The notes under the pieces were generated by a model that had not been told where the DNA came from, made no database searches, and worked only from the letters and a program-made list of their open reading frames with translations. This document shows positions 8,769-18,454 of a stretch of DNA of 64,000 bases, in pieces. Both the position numbers and the translations under genes were made by a program. Each line of letters begins with the position of its first letter. Position 1 is the stretch's first letter. Origin of the DNA: Andreesenia angusta (lineage in GTDB: Bacteria; Bacillota; Clostridia; Tissierellales; Gottschalkiaceae); NCBI RefSeq assembly GCF_001855385.1, contig NZ_MKIE01000005.1:1-64000 (forward strand), read 5' to 3'.

Positions 8769-8981
8769 CTACTCCAGCTCTATAGTGCCTGCCATCTTCT
8801 TGTCTATAGCATATCTGCTGTCCTTGATCCCAACTATATAGTTGCCTGCCAGTACGGAAACAAGCGTTATCTCTTCACCCTCTGAACACCCAAGTGTAAA
8901 CAGAAACTTCTTAGTCTTCGGATCTCCTGACACACTCTTTACCACTCCTGTATGCCCTAGCTTCAAATTTAGTAATGACAT
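8769..8981 (-). CDS. feoA: Ferrous iron transport protein FeoA
   Basis: 70 residues, an SH3-like FeoA domain. It begins MSLLNLKLGHTGVVKSV and includes GCSEGEEITLVSVLAGNYIV, matching FeoA in size and pattern. It is cytosolic and thought to interact with the FeoB G domain. It is the first gene of the feo operon, directly behind the promoter and Fur box. Confidence 0.92.
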   Translation of the reverse strand: MSLLNLKLGHTGVVKSVSGDPKTKKFLFTLGCSEGEEITLVSVLAGNYIVGIKDSRYAIDKKMAGTIELE

Positions 8982-9010
8982 AAGTACATCCCCTTTTCCG
9001 TCTCGTAATT

Positions 9011-9063
9011 GATAACGATTATCATGATAACTAGATTATATGGGATATTCTTTCACTTGTAAA
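9011..9063 (-). promoter_or_regulatory. feo promoter with Fur box
   Basis: On the minus strand TTTACA (9058-9063), a 17-base spacer and a perfect TATAAT (9035-9040), followed by GATAACGATTATCATGATAA (9011-9030), a close Fur-box match. A repressor bound there would cover the start region, so feoAB should be off when iron is plentiful. The -35 and spacer overlap the last codons of the upstream epimerase gene. Confidence 0.88.
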
Positions 9064-10069
9064 GAGGTATTTCGAAATATTTTCCTTTTGATATCCAGCT
9101 AAGCGTATCTTTTATGCTCTCCTCCATCTCTCTAGGCCTAAATCCCAGCTCTTCGCATGCCTTTTTGTTGCTGAAGTTGGAGTTGCTGGTCAATGTATAT
9201 AGCGAATAGCTGGAGTAGAGCGGCTTCTGCTTCCTCAGCTTGTAGTAAAGCTCAGAAATAGGGGCAGTGAGTTTCGCCAGAACCATTGGAATTCTATGCA
9301 GTATATCCGCTTTCCCCGATAGCTTTGAAAGCAGTGATATAAACTCCTTTACGCTTACATAGTGTCCCGAGAATATATAGCTCTCTCCTTCTCTAGCTCT
9401 GTCTATGGCGCTTATTATTCCATCTGCTACGTCTCTGACATCTACAAAGTCGTACCCACCCTCTACTGTCGCCCAAAGCCTTCCCCTGAGATAGTCTAGT
9501 ATAAGCTGTGTAGTGTGGCCGCATCTGTAATCTTCTGGGCCTATTATTCCTGAAGGATGTATCATCACGTACTTAAGGCCTTTTTTCTGGCTGTCCAAAA
9601 CCAGCTGGCTAGCCTCAGTCTTTGTCTTGGCGTACACGCCCTTGACCTTTTCGGGGTCGAAGCTTCGAACTTCTTCTATGAGGTCCTTGCCCTCCTCCGG
9701 TATTGCATGCACAGAGCTCGTGTATATCATCCTCTTTACGCCGTGATTTATGCATCTGTCTATTATATTCCGCGTTCCCTCTACGTTGACCTGTCTCACT
9801 TTTTCCCTGTCTTCAGAAGTTGTAGAGACTATTCCCGCCGCATGCACCACTATCAGGTCAATGCCTTCTGGCACAATGAATGCAGCCTCTAGCGATTCGT
9901 ATTTGCAGACATCGCCTTCGTAAAGCTCCACATCGTAGCCCTCATAAACTTCTTTCCCAGGCATGCTCCTTACAAGCCCCCTGACCTGCTCACCCTTGTC
10001 AATAAGCCTCTTTACTAGCACATTCCCAAGATGTCCCGCAGCTCCTGTTACTAGAATTATCCTGTCCAT
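9053..10069 (-). CDS. NAD-dependent epimerase/dehydratase family protein
   Basis: 338 residues. An N-terminal Rossmann fold with TGAAGHLG near residue 8, and the short-chain Tyr/Lys pair in YAKTKTEA. It resembles the dihydroflavonol-4-reductase/3-beta-HSD branch of the extended SDR family, which reduces or epimerises carbonyls on small molecules or sugars. The start is ATG 10069 behind GGAGAGG. The substrate is unknown, and it stands alone between a terminator and the feo operon, whose promoter overlaps its end. Confidence 0.85.
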   Translation of the reverse strand: MDRIILVTGAAGHLGNVLVKRLIDKGEQVRGLVRSMPGKEVYEGYDVELYEGDVCKYESLEAAFIVPEGIDLIVVHAAGIVSTTSEDREKVRQVNVEGTRNIIDRCINHGVKRMIYTSSVHAIPEEGKDLIEEVRSFDPEKVKGVYAKTKTEASQLVLDSQKKGLKYVMIHPSGIIGPEDYRCGHTTQLILDYLRGRLWATVEGGYDFVDVRDVADGIISAIDRAREGESYIFSGHYVSVKEFISLLSKLSGKADILHRIPMVLAKLTAPISELYYKLRKQKPLYSSYSLYTLTSNSNFSNKKACEELGFRPREMEESIKDTLSWISKGKYFEIPLYK

Positions 10070-10136
10070 ATCCTCTCCACCTTGTCTTTTTTATAGCCCT
10101 ATATACCCTAAATACCCTTTCGAGCAGAATTTTTTC

Positions 10137-10176
10137 AAAAAAAGAGACCCCAAACATCAAAGATGTTTAGAGTCCC
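10137..10176 (-). terminator. Terminator of the rhodanese operon
   Basis: On the minus strand GACTCTAAACATC pairs with GATGTTTGGGGTC (two wobbles) around TTT, followed by CTC and seven T. The left arm overlaps the stop of the 142-residue membrane protein gene. Confidence 0.8.
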
Positions 10177-10585
10177 CTATAGTCACTATTAAAAACTGCA
10201 TCGCAAGCACTATCTCGAATACTACTATAAAGTAATGGTACGCTATCTTGCCTGTAAATAAATATGTGATTGCCAGCGCAAACCCTGAAATCACAAGCCC
10301 TAGCAAATTTTGCACTTTCCAGAATTTGCTTTTTTCTTTCTTTACGCTTCTGATTGCAGAAAATGCGAAATACCCAGCCAGGACGAGCAGTGCCGCCCTG
10401 TGGATATGCATATTCCCCGATGAAAAAACAGTCTGCTCGTATTGGGCTTTTCTGTAGTAGATATGGTGCATCACCCCGGCGCTTTTTTTAGTCAGCTGCT
10501 CTAAGTAAAACACCGCCCCTATCAGTGATACCTGGATAAAGAATATCAGAGCATACGCGATTTTCCTCAGCTTTTCTCTTGTCAT
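10157..10585 (-). CDS. Small four-helix membrane protein, unknown
   Basis: 142 residues with four hydrophobic segments and several His in or near them (VMHHIYYRK, NMHIHRA, AYHYF). The His pattern would suit haem or metal binding, but I recognise no family. Its ATG overlaps the stop codon of the triple-rhodanese gene by one base (TAATG), so the two are translationally coupled and probably act together at the membrane. Confidence 0.6.
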   Translation of the reverse strand: MTREKLRKIAYALIFFIQVSLIGAVFYLEQLTKKSAGVMHHIYYRKAQYEQTVFSSGNMHIHRAALLVLAGYFAFSAIRSVKKEKSKFWKVQNLLGLVISGFALAITYLFTGKIAYHYFIVVFEIVLAMQFLIVTIGDSKHL

Positions 10586-11967
10586 TACTGCTTTTTAGGC
10601 TCCCCAGTCTCCACAGGGTTGCTTGCATCGTTGCTCCAGCCTATCCATCCGTCGCTGTAAAGCGAAACGTCCTCTAGTCCCATAGCATTTGCATAAGTCA
10701 GCACCTCGGCAGCTCTCCATCCGCTTCCACACATGAAAGAAAGATGCTTGCTGGTGTCTATTCCTGCTTCTTTCCACATTTCACTTATTTCATATGCATT
10801 TCTCATAGTGTCGTCTATATTCCTGTAGTAGTCCAGCGTAGTTGAATCGCCTTTACCTGCGTATCCGAATATAGATCCTGGGATTCTTCCCTTCTTGTCG
10901 TGGTAGCTGTATCCAGACTCTTTTCCTATATGCTCGTCCCATGTACGGTTGTCTACAAGCACGAACTTGTCAGGGTTTTCAAGCCCTTCTTTTGCTTCCG
11001 CTATTGTATCTATCAGATCAGGGTTTCCTGGTATCGTTCCACCGAAGTCATCTGAAGGCTCAGGTTTGTTCGAAGTAGTCTCAAGCTCGTAACCAGCGCT
11101 TGTCCAAGCGGCGTTTCCTCCGTTAAGCACCCTTACATCTTCCACTCCTATATATCTCATGACAAGGGCCACACGGTAAGCTGCCATTGTAGCTTCCCCA
11201 GTGACTATTACAGTGTCGTCTTTTTTAAGTCCCAGTTTTTTTGCAAGCTCTGCAAGCGCTTCATCGTTTGCCAGCATCCATGCAGGTGGCGGCTCCACCC
11301 AGTCTGTGTTTACGTGGAATGATGTAGGAACATGTCCCTTTGCGTAAGAAGTATCTTCCTCTCCCCAGCTGGCCTCCACTATCTTTATAGCTCCTGAGTT
11401 TTCAAAGCTCTCAGGCTTTTTGCCGTCTATTACTTCCTTTACGATCGAAGCTGGAACTATGGCCTTGTAGTTTTCATACTTTGCCATAGGCAGCGATTCG
11501 TCTGCAGCCCACTCTTTCACATCGTATACGTATAGGTTCTTGTACCCCTTTTCGCTCAGGTAGTCTGCAACTGCCTTTGCATCTTTTCCGTTGGCGTCAT
11601 AAAGAACTATATTCTTCTCAGTGTCTATGCCCTTTGTCTTTAGGGCTTCGTCAAGTATCTCGTCTTTTTTTTCCTTTTCTACCTTAAGCCAGTTGGCAGA
11701 AAAGTCCACAGCACCCTCTATATGTCCCCCTCTGCTCACTCCCTCTAGAGTCCAGCCATTGTAAGCATCGTTTATACGAGTGTCCACTACTTTCCAGTCC
11801 TCACTCTTGTAGTTCTCTTTTAATTCCTCTGTTGTTATAGTCTTAACTGTTGCTGTCTTAGCTTCGTCAGCCTCTTTTTTCTCTTCATTCTTTGTACTGC
11901 AGCCTGAGAAAATCATAGCCATAGTCAAAGCCATCGATAAAAGCAAAATCAAGTTTCTCTTTTTCAA
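10585..11967 (-). CDS. Exported lipoprotein with three rhodanese domains
   Basis: About 460 residues with a lipobox (IFSGC) at the N-terminus. Three rhodanese-like domains follow, at roughly 55-165, 185-305 and 325-450. The catalytic Cys position reads Asp in the first (VLYDANGKD) and Gly in the second (VTGEATMAA), while the third keeps CGSGWRA. So one active and two structural domains are expected. It likely transfers sulfane sulfur outside the membrane. I take TTG 11967 as the start: GAGG lies eight bases before it, and the longer GTG start overlaps that site. Confidence 0.85.
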   Translation of the reverse strand: MKKRNLILLLSMALTMAMIFSGCSTKNEEKKEADEAKTATVKTITTEELKENYKSEDWKVVDTRINDAYNGWTLEGVSRGGHIEGAVDFSANWLKVEKEKKDEILDEALKTKGIDTEKNIVLYDANGKDAKAVADYLSEKGYKNLYVYDVKEWAADESLPMAKYENYKAIVPASIVKEVIDGKKPESFENSGAIKIVEASWGEEDTSYAKGHVPTSFHVNTDWVEPPPAWMLANDEALAELAKKLGLKKDDTVIVTGEATMAAYRVALVMRYIGVEDVRVLNGGNAAWTSAGYELETTSNKPEPSDDFGGTIPGNPDLIDTIAEAKEGLENPDKFVLVDNRTWDEHIGKESGYSYHDKKGRIPGSIFGYAGKGDSTTLDYYRNIDDTMRNAYEISEMWKEAGIDTSKHLSFMCGSGWRAAEVLTYANAMGLEDVSLYSDGWIGWSNDASNPVETGEPKKQ

Positions 11968-12011
11968 ACAAAGCACCTCTTTTCTATTTTATTGTATAAA
12001 TTACTAAGCCC

Positions 12012-12040
12012 ATTATATTATAGTAAGTTTTCACTTACAA
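12012..12040 (-). promoter_or_regulatory. Promoter of the rhodanese operon with palindromic spacer
   Basis: On the minus strand TTGTAA, 17 bases, TATAAT. The spacer and -35 contain the perfect inverted repeat GTAAGT-TTTC-ACTTAC (12024-12039), a likely operator for an unknown repressor or activator. Confidence 0.6.
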
Positions 12041-12159
12041 TTTAATCTAAAGCCAAGGGTTATAACTATTTCCTATGTCGTATTGATTATGTATTTGTTT
12101 TTTCTATTGAAATACATGATCTTCATTTGTTTAGTTTTATTCATATATTTGTGCCAATA

Positions 12160-12188
12160 TTTACATATTTATTTTTCTGGTTTATAAT
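12160..12188 (+). promoter_or_regulatory. Promoter of the GltS-type symporter
   Basis: TTTACA, 17 bases, TATAAT, ideal spacing, 56 bases upstream of the start codon. Confidence 0.7.
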
Positions 12189-12244
12189 TTAGTTTATCTT
12201 ATTTTTTAGACTTGTATACAACTTGCTTTAAAGGAGGTTTTTTT

Positions 12245-13654
12245 ATGTCACCGTCTGTAATAGGTTTTAGCCTGCTGATACTAGGCTTGCTTCTAGTCGT
12301 AGGCAAGATCATCAGGGTCAGAACTCCTGTTCTACAGGACTTATTTTTGCCAAGCTCACTTATAGCTGGCTTTGTTGCACTTATACTGGGACCTGAAATC
12401 CTTGGCCAGTTTGTGGATTTTTCCAAATTTTTCAGCCCTATGGACAGCGGACTTTTCCCTGCCGAAAGCCTTGAAGTCTGGAGATCTCTGCCTTCACTTA
12501 TGATAAACGTAGTGTTTGCAACTCTGTTCCTGGGCAAGAAAATACCAAATGTAAAGTCCATATGGAGGCTTGCTGGTCCTCAAGTAATACTTGGATACAT
12601 AATCTCTTTTGGGCAGTATGTGGTAGGTCTTTTGCTCGTCGTATTCTTGCTTACTCCAGTCTTCGGAGTGAATCCGATGGCCGGAGCCCTTATAGAGGTG
12701 GCTTTTGTAGGAGGGCATGGAACAGCAGCCGGACTTTCTGACACATTTGTCAGCATGGGCTTTCCAGAAGGGCAAGCTCTTTCAACAGGACTTGCTACTG
12801 TCGGAGTGTTGGGAGGAGCCATTTTTGGAATTGCACTTATAAACTGGGGCATACGAAATGGAAAAGCCAAGGTTGTCTCTGAGATACAGTCTAGAGACGA
12901 GCTAGAGAAAAAGGGAATTACCGAGTTCGACGACAGGGACCCCGCTGGATACCTGAGCACCAGACCTGAGTCTATAGAGCCGCTTTCTCTGCACTTTGGA
13001 TATATAGCCATTTCTATTATGATAGGTTACGCTATTTTACAGGCACTGGTGAAGATTGAAGCTATGACATGGGGCGCTGCTACAGGTGTATACCTACTTG
13101 CATATGTTCCACTATTCCCTATAGCCATGATTGGGGGCATAGTGACACAGATGTTGATAAATAAAAATGACAGGTATCAGACATTGGACACCGAGCTTAT
13201 AAACAGGCTCCAAGGCCTCGCGCTAGACATACTTATAGTCAGTGCGCTTGCTACGCTTCAGCTCTCTGTCATAAAAGACAATATAGTTCCTTTCCTTGTA
13301 CTCAGTATTGGAGGTACTCTTTGGACTGTGTTCGCATTTCTTTTCCTCGCTCCAAGAATACTTTCGCTCTACTGGTTTGAAAGAGGAATAGGGGATTTTG
13401 GACAGTCTATGGGTGTCACTGCTACTGGACTTATGCTTATGAGGATAACTGATCCTGAAAACAAGACTCCTGCACTTGAAAGCTTTGGTTACAAGCAGCT
13501 TTTGTTTGAGCCTTTCGCTGGTGGAGGTATTTTTACAGCGGCGTCAATACCCCTCATATACCAGTTCGGATCTGTAAATATCCTCATACTTACGTCAGTC
13601 ATACTTTTGGCTCTTTTGATATTTGGATTTACCTACTTCAAAAAATTAAATTAA
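12245..13654 (+). CDS. gltS: Sodium/glutamate symporter, GltS family
   Basis: About 469 residues with ten or more membrane segments in two inverted halves and a central cytoplasmic loop rich in charge. The first half holds FVGGHGTAAGL, the re-entrant motif typical of GltS. It takes up glutamate (or a related dicarboxylate) with Na+. The start ATG 12245 sits behind AAAGGAGG; the reading to 12212 adds codons upstream of that site. It is a single-gene unit with its own promoter and a perfect terminator. GltS is the best family call, but the exact substrate cannot be read from sequence. Confidence 0.85.
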   Translation: MSPSVIGFSLLILGLLLVVGKIIRVRTPVLQDLFLPSSLIAGFVALILGPEILGQFVDFSKFFSPMDSGLFPAESLEVWRSLPSLMINVVFATLFLGKKIPNVKSIWRLAGPQVILGYIISFGQYVVGLLLVVFLLTPVFGVNPMAGALIEVAFVGGHGTAAGLSDTFVSMGFPEGQALSTGLATVGVLGGAIFGIALINWGIRNGKAKVVSEIQSRDELEKKGITEFDDRDPAGYLSTRPESIEPLSLHFGYIAISIMIGYAILQALVKIEAMTWGAATGVYLLAYVPLFPIAMIGGIVTQMLINKNDRYQTLDTELINRLQGLALDILIVSALATLQLSVIKDNIVPFLVLSIGGTLWTVFAFLFLAPRILSLYWFERGIGDFGQSMGVTATGLMLMRITDPENKTPALESFGYKQLLFEPFAGGGIFTAASIPLIYQFGSVNILILTSVILLALLIFGFTYFKKLN

Positions 13655-13655
13655 A

Positions 13656-13697
13656 AAAACAGCTGAAGCTTCTAAACTAGAAGTTTCAGCTGTTTTG
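13656..13697. terminator. Bidirectional terminator
   Basis: ACAGCTGAAGCTTCT pairs with AGAAGTTTCAGCTGT (one mismatch) around five bases, with A run left and T run right. It is shared by the symporter and the convergent Ca2+/Na+ antiporter. Confidence 0.85.
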
Positions 13698-13712
13698 CTT
13701 TTAAGGATTCTC

Positions 13713-14669
13713 TTAAGAAACTGTGCGGAATACAAGGAATGCCGTGTAGACAACATATCCCAGGACCATTATCCCGCCCTCTGCTCTGCTTAGTCTCTTC
13801 CCAGTGTACATAAGAGGTATCAACAGCACCGCCGAAGCTAGCAGTATCCATATGTCCACAAAGTTCTCTCTAGCTATAGTCACAGGGGCTATGGCGCTTG
13901 AAATACCTAGTACAAACAGCGCGTTGAATATATTGGACCCTATTATGTTTCCGACTGCAATGTCATTCTCACCTTTTCTCGATGCCACTACAGAAGTTAT
14001 AAGCTCTGGAAGGGAAGTTCCCACAGCGACCACAGTGAGGCCTATAAGCGTCTCCGAAAGTCCCAGCGACTCCGCTATAGAGATGGCGTGCTTCACAGCT
14101 AGATCCGCTCCAAATATGACTGCTCCCAGCCCTCCCAGTGTAAACAGCACGCTCTTGCCTACTCCAAGCAGCTTTATGTCGTCCTCTGGATACTCCTCTT
14201 TTCCAAGTATCGATATCTCAATCATTGAATAGAGGTAGATGGCAAAGAAAAGAAGGAGCAAGAACCCTTCAGTCCTCAAAATCACACTGCCGTCTGATCC
14301 GTCCAGCAAACTGTCCATAGCCATTACCATCATGGCTACAGTTGTCAGAATTACAAATGGAACTTCCTTGAATATAGTCTTCAGCCTTATGTTTATAGGC
14401 GATATGAGAGCTGAAATCCCCAGTATCAGCAGCACATTGACTATATTAGAGCCCACTACATTCCCGAACACTATTCCATTAGATCCCTTCAGTGATCCGC
14501 TCACGCTTACTGCAAGCTCAGGTGCGCTTGTTCCAAAAGCCACAAGTGTAAGCCCTATGACCATGCTCGGTATGTTGAATCTCTTGGCTATAGAAGAGGA
14601 CCCTTCCACAAAGAAGTCCGCTCCCTTTACCAGTATTGCGAAACCAAAAATCAAAAGCACAAAGTTCAT
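13713..14669 (-). CDS. Calcium/sodium antiporter, YrbG/CaxA family
   Basis: 318 residues and about ten membrane segments in two homologous halves. Each half has the alpha-repeat signature: [14 protein letters not shown] with [10 protein letters not shown], and [14 protein letters not shown] with [10 protein letters not shown]. It exports Ca2+ in exchange for Na+ at the cytoplasmic membrane. The start ATG 14669 has GGAGG ten bases upstream. It has its own unit between two terminated regions. Confidence 0.93.
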   Translation of the reverse strand: MNFVLLIFGFAILVKGADFFVEGSSSIAKRFNIPSMVIGLTLVAFGTSAPELAVSVSGSLKGSNGIVFGNVVGSNIVNVLLILGISALISPINIRLKTIFKEVPFVILTTVAMMVMAMDSLLDGSDGSVILRTEGFLLLLFFAIYLYSMIEISILGKEEYPEDDIKLLGVGKSVLFTLGGLGAVIFGADLAVKHAISIAESLGLSETLIGLTVVAVGTSLPELITSVVASRKGENDIAVGNIIGSNIFNALFVLGISSAIAPVTIARENFVDIWILLASAVLLIPLMYTGKRLSRAEGGIMVLGYVVYTAFLVFRTVS

Positions 14670-14746
14670 AATATTCCTCCACAGTCAGAATTATTCCATT
14701 TCTACACATCAATTCTATTGATGGAGTCTCCATAAGTCAAGGCTTA

Positions 14747-16570
14747 TTAGCCTTCAAGTATCCTCATGAACTCTTCTCCTGTTATGGTCTCTTTCTCTAT
14801 CAAATACCTGGATAGCTCGTTTAGCTTGTCCATATTCTCTTTTAGTATATTTATGGCCTTTTCATGAGCGCTCTTTATTATATCTAGAACTTCTTCGTCC
14901 ACTCTTGAGGACGTTTCAGATGAGCAGGAAAGCGAGGCATCTCCTCCAAGGTACTGATTTGTAACTGTCTCAAGTCCCATCATATCGAAATTTTTGCTCA
15001 TTCCAAGCCTTGTGACCATCATCCTGGCCATCTTTGTAGCTTGCTCTATGTCGTTTGAAGCTCCAGATGTGCAAGTCCCAAATACAAGCTCCTCGGCAGC
15101 ACGCCCTCCTGTATAGGTGGCTATCTTGTTGAAAGCCTCCTCTTTCGTCATAAGCACGCTTTCAGCCTCGGAAATCTGCATAGTGTAGCCGAGAGCCCCT
15201 GATGTACGTGGAACTATGGTTATCTTGTGTACAGGAGCTGATTCCGTCTGCTTGGCGGCCACTATGGCATGTCCTATCTCGTGGTAGGCTATCATCTGCT
15301 TCTCTTTAGGAGATATGACTGCTCCCTTTCTCTGGTATCCTGCTATTACAATTTCCACCGACTCCTCTAGGTCAGTCTGGATTACATAGTTCCTTCCGAA
15401 CTTCACAGCCCGAAGCGCCGCCTCATTGACTATATTGGCAAGCTCCGCCCCTGAAGCCCCCGAGGTTGCTCTGGCTATGGCATTGAAGTCTATATTGCTG
15501 TCTAGCTTTACTTTCTTGGAGTGCACTTTCAGGATTGCCTCTCTCCCCGAGAGGTCAGGAAGCTCGACTGGGACTCTTCTGTCAAATCTCCCCGGCCTGA
15601 GAAGCGCTTTGTCTAGCGACTCAGGCCTGTTTGTAGCCGCGAGTATCACGACTCCTTTTTCTCCACTGAAGCCGTCCATCTCTGTAAGCAGCTGATTCAG
15701 AGTCTGCTCTCTTTCGTCGTTTCCTGAAAACCCTCCACTGTCACGCTTCTTTCCTATAGTGTCTATCTCGTCTATAAAGATGATACACGGAGCCTTTTCC
15801 TGTGCCTGCTTGAATAGGTCTCTCACTCTGGCGGCCCCCATGCCGACAAACATCTCTACAAACTCAGATCCAGATATAGAGAAAAACGGCACCTTGGCCT
15901 CTCCAGCCACAGCCTTGGCCAGAAGAGTCTTTCCTGTTCCAGGAGGCCCTACAAGCAACGCGCCTTTAGGCATTACAGCCCCTATGTCTTTGTACTTTTC
16001 TGGATTGTTCAAAAAGTCCACTATCTCCGTAAGCGCTTCCTTAGCCTCATCCTGTCCTGCGACATCTGCGAAAGTCTTTCCTGTTTTAGTCTCGACGTAT
16101 ACTTTGGCGTTGCTGTTACCTATGTTCATCATGCCGCCCATATTTCCGCCCATCTTCTTTCTGACCGACCTCATGAACAGCTGGCCTAGCGCTACAAATA
16201 TAAGTATCGGGAAAAGCCAGGTCAGTACAAAGTTGGTCAGTGGCGAGTTCTCCTTTGGTATCACTTTTGAAAACTCCACGTCGCTTTCATACAGCCTGTC
16301 CACAAGCTCAGGGTCGTCCATTATGCCTGTGACGTATATAGCTTCTTTTCCATCTTCATCTAGTGCACTGTAAGCTATCTGCTTCTCCCCTATCTCTACA
16401 GTCTTTACATCTCCCGCCTCAACTTTTGCGAGAAAAGTTCCGTAGTCCACCTGCACTATATTTCTCTGCTCGAATATCGGGAACACAAAAGCATTCAACA
16501 GCATTACGACTGCCATAATAATGGCATAGTAGTAGATTATAGGCCTTTTAGGACTCTTGTCTTTATTCAA
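14747..16570 (-). CDS. ftsH: ATP-dependent zinc metalloprotease FtsH, variant motif
   Basis: 607 residues. Two N-terminal membrane segments (about 11-30 and 112-132) flank a small extracytoplasmic domain. The AAA module has [16 protein letters not shown] and the second region of homology ([18 protein letters not shown]). The peptidase motif reads HEIGH where most FtsH have HEAGH; both His and the Glu are kept, so it should be active. It degrades unassembled membrane proteins. The start is TTG 16570 behind AGGAG. The divergence suggests a second, specialised FtsH next to a two-component system. Confidence 0.93.
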   Translation of the reverse strand: MNKDKSPKRPIIYYYAIIMAVVMLLNAFVFPIFEQRNIVQVDYGTFLAKVEAGDVKTVEIGEKQIAYSALDEDGKEAIYVTGIMDDPELVDRLYESDVEFSKVIPKENSPLTNFVLTWLFPILIFVALGQLFMRSVRKKMGGNMGGMMNIGNSNAKVYVETKTGKTFADVAGQDEAKEALTEIVDFLNNPEKYKDIGAVMPKGALLVGPPGTGKTLLAKAVAGEAKVPFFSISGSEFVEMFVGMGAARVRDLFKQAQEKAPCIIFIDEIDTIGKKRDSGGFSGNDEREQTLNQLLTEMDGFSGEKGVVILAATNRPESLDKALLRPGRFDRRVPVELPDLSGREAILKVHSKKVKLDSNIDFNAIARATSGASGAELANIVNEAALRAVKFGRNYVIQTDLEESVEIVIAGYQRKGAVISPKEKQMIAYHEIGHAIVAAKQTESAPVHKITIVPRTSGALGYTMQISEAESVLMTKEEAFNKIATYTGGRAAEELVFGTCTSGASNDIEQATKMARMMVTRLGMSKNFDMMGLETVTNQYLGGDASLSCSSETSSRVDEEVLDIIKSAHEKAINILKENMDKLNELSRYLIEKETITGEEFMRILEG

Positions 16571-16638
16571 ATTTCTCAGCTCCTATCTATTGGTCTTCTC
16601 CTTATTCTAAATCCTCATTGTAAACTGAATGTAAATTT

Positions 16639-17670
16639 TCACTCGTTTTTAGGAAGTCTGACTATGAATTCACTTCCCTTTCCTATCTGGCTTTTGACGG
16701 ATATTCGCCCACCGCACAGCTCCACTACACGCTTCACAAGGGAAAGCCCCAGTCCGTTCCCCTCTGACTTTCTAGACGAGTCCCCTTGATAGAACTTTTC
16801 AAATATATGAACCCTCGTTTTGTCGTCCATACCAATGCCCTCGTCTTTTATATTCACTTTCACATCCGACATCTCCTCTGCGCATCTTATAGAAATCGAA
16901 CTGTTGGGCTCGCTGAACTTGATGGCGTTTGAAATTATGTTTGTCCATACATAAGACAACATCTCCTCGTTCCCAAAATACTTCAAAGGATCTAGGTCGA
17001 GCTCAAAATCTATATTTTTCTCTTCCCACTGCTGCTGTAACAACAGTATGCAACTCCTTATCTGCTCGTCTAGAAAAAAATCCTCTTTCCCAGTTATTAT
17101 CTCTTGGTTTTCAAGCTTTGTAAGCAGGAGTATGTTTGAAGACATATTCGTCAACCTCTCGGCTTCACTGACTATTATCTCTGCATATTCCTTTCTCTGT
17201 TCATCTGTTAGGTCGCTGTTTTGAAGCTGCTTTGCAAAGCCCCTAATAGAGGCTATTGGCGTCTTGAGTTCGTGGGAGAAGTTGTTTATAAAATCCCGAT
17301 GGAACATGCCTATGCCCTTTAGCTCTCTTGTCATGTAGTTGAAGCTCTTCACTAGCTCTCCTATTTCATTGTCTTTATCTAGTTCCTCTACCTCTACTTC
17401 AAAATTACCCCTTGCCACCTCTCTAGTTGCCTCTATCAGCTCATTTAGAGGCTTAAGCACTTTTCGGCTCAGTGCCAGCGCCAGAGTCGTACCTATGACT
17501 ATACTGACTCCAAGCGAAACTAAGGATAGCACAGTCGGAGCCATCCTTATGTCTGAAATCAGCTCGTATCTGTAGAGCAGATGTATTATAAGACCTGTAG
17601 ATGCAGCTGAACAGGCCATGATCAAAAATACAAATACCACAAGCGCTAAATTCAAAGTCCTTCTATTCAT
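16639..17670 (-). CDS. Sensor histidine kinase, HAMP type
   Basis: About 343 residues: two membrane segments with almost no extracytoplasmic domain between them, HAMP, HisKA with SHELKTPIASIRGF (His near residue 133) and HATPase with DEGIG and GNGLGLSLV. The intramembrane-sensor form is typical of kinases that sense cell-envelope stress through a partner ABC transporter. The start ATG 17670 overlaps the regulator gene by eight bases. It is divergent from a fused ABC exporter. Confidence 0.9.
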   Translation of the reverse strand: MNRRTLNLALVVFVFLIMACSAASTGLIIHLLYRYELISDIRMAPTVLSLVSLGVSIVIGTTLALALSRKVLKPLNELIEATREVARGNFEVEVEELDKDNEIGELVKSFNYMTRELKGIGMFHRDFINNFSHELKTPIASIRGFAKQLQNSDLTDEQRKEYAEIIVSEAERLTNMSSNILLLTKLENQEIITGKEDFFLDEQIRSCILLLQQQWEEKNIDFELDLDPLKYFGNEEMLSYVWTNIISNAIKFSEPNSSISIRCAEEMSDVKVNIKDEGIGMDDKTRVHIFEKFYQGDSSRKSEGNGLGLSLVKRVVELCGGRISVKSQIGKGSEFIVRLPKNE

Positions 17671-18340
17671 GATTTGCCACCGCCTTGTAGCCAAGCCCCC
17701 TCACTGTCACTATTTCAAAGTCGTCATTTCCCTTTAGCCTGTCCCTTATTCTGTTTATATGGACGTCTACAGTTCTTCCGTCTGTATCCGTATCTGGGCC
17801 CCATATCTCGTCCATAAGCTGGCGTCTGGTGAAAATCTTGCCTCTATAGGAAAGCAGCTTGAAAAGTATCAAAAACTCCTTCTGGGGTAGCTCCTGAGAT
17901 TCTCCATCCACGCTCACAGTCATGGAGTTGTAGTCAAGCTTTGTACTGCCTATGGTGAGCTGATGATCACTTGTGGCCTTGTACCTCCTTAAAAGAGCAG
18001 CTATCCTGAGCAGCATCTCCTCTTCATCTACAGGCTTCACCATATAGTCGTCTGTTCCGCTCAAGAAACCTCTTTTCTTGTCTTCAAGCGACTCTTTGGC
18101 TGTGACCATGAGTATAGGGATTTCATATCCATGCTCTCTAAGCGTATAGGTAAGCTCATATCCGTCTATATTCGGCATCATCACATCTAGAACTATCAAG
18201 TCTATGTGAAGCCTGTCTAAAAGCTCAAGAGCCTCTGCCCCATCACTTGCCGAAATTGCTCTGTATCCGCTTCTCTCCAACACTGTCTCCATAAGCTTTC
18301 TGGTGTTCTTGTCGTCTTCCACAACCATTATTTTGAACAA
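17663..18340 (-). CDS. Response regulator, OmpR/PhoB family
   Basis: 225 residues. Receiver domain with acidic pair D9/D10, phospho-acceptor D52 in LDVMMPN, and the conserved Lys in MVKPVD; C-terminal winged-helix DNA-binding domain with DVHINRIRDRLKG. It is the first gene of the kinase pair, and the likely target is the divergent ABC exporter gene 114 bases away. Confidence 0.93.
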   Translation of the reverse strand: MFKIMVVEDDKNTRKLMETVLERSGYRAISASDGAEALELLDRLHIDLIVLDVMMPNIDGYELTYTLREHGYEIPILMVTAKESLEDKKRGFLSGTDDYMVKPVDEEEMLLRIAALLRRYKATSDHQLTIGSTKLDYNSMTVSVDGESQELPQKEFLILFKLLSYRGKIFTRRQLMDEIWGPDTDTDGRTVDVHINRIRDRLKGNDDFEIVTVRGLGYKAVANHE

Positions 18341-18454
18341 ATTTATCCCCCTCTCAGCTTTCTTCTATTTTCTATAGATATCTACCCAGTTTATATTTAG
18401 TTCATATTCCTATTATATATTTTATACACCTCAAAAAGAAAGGAGATGAACGAC

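Noticed and set aside
12580..13011. Open frame opposite gltS
   Set aside because: Lies wholly inside the symporter gene on the other strand without start signals.
15759..16373. 204-codon open frame opposite ftsH
   Set aside because: Shadow of the FtsH coding strand; Ser/Pro/Ala-rich composition, no family and no ribosome site.
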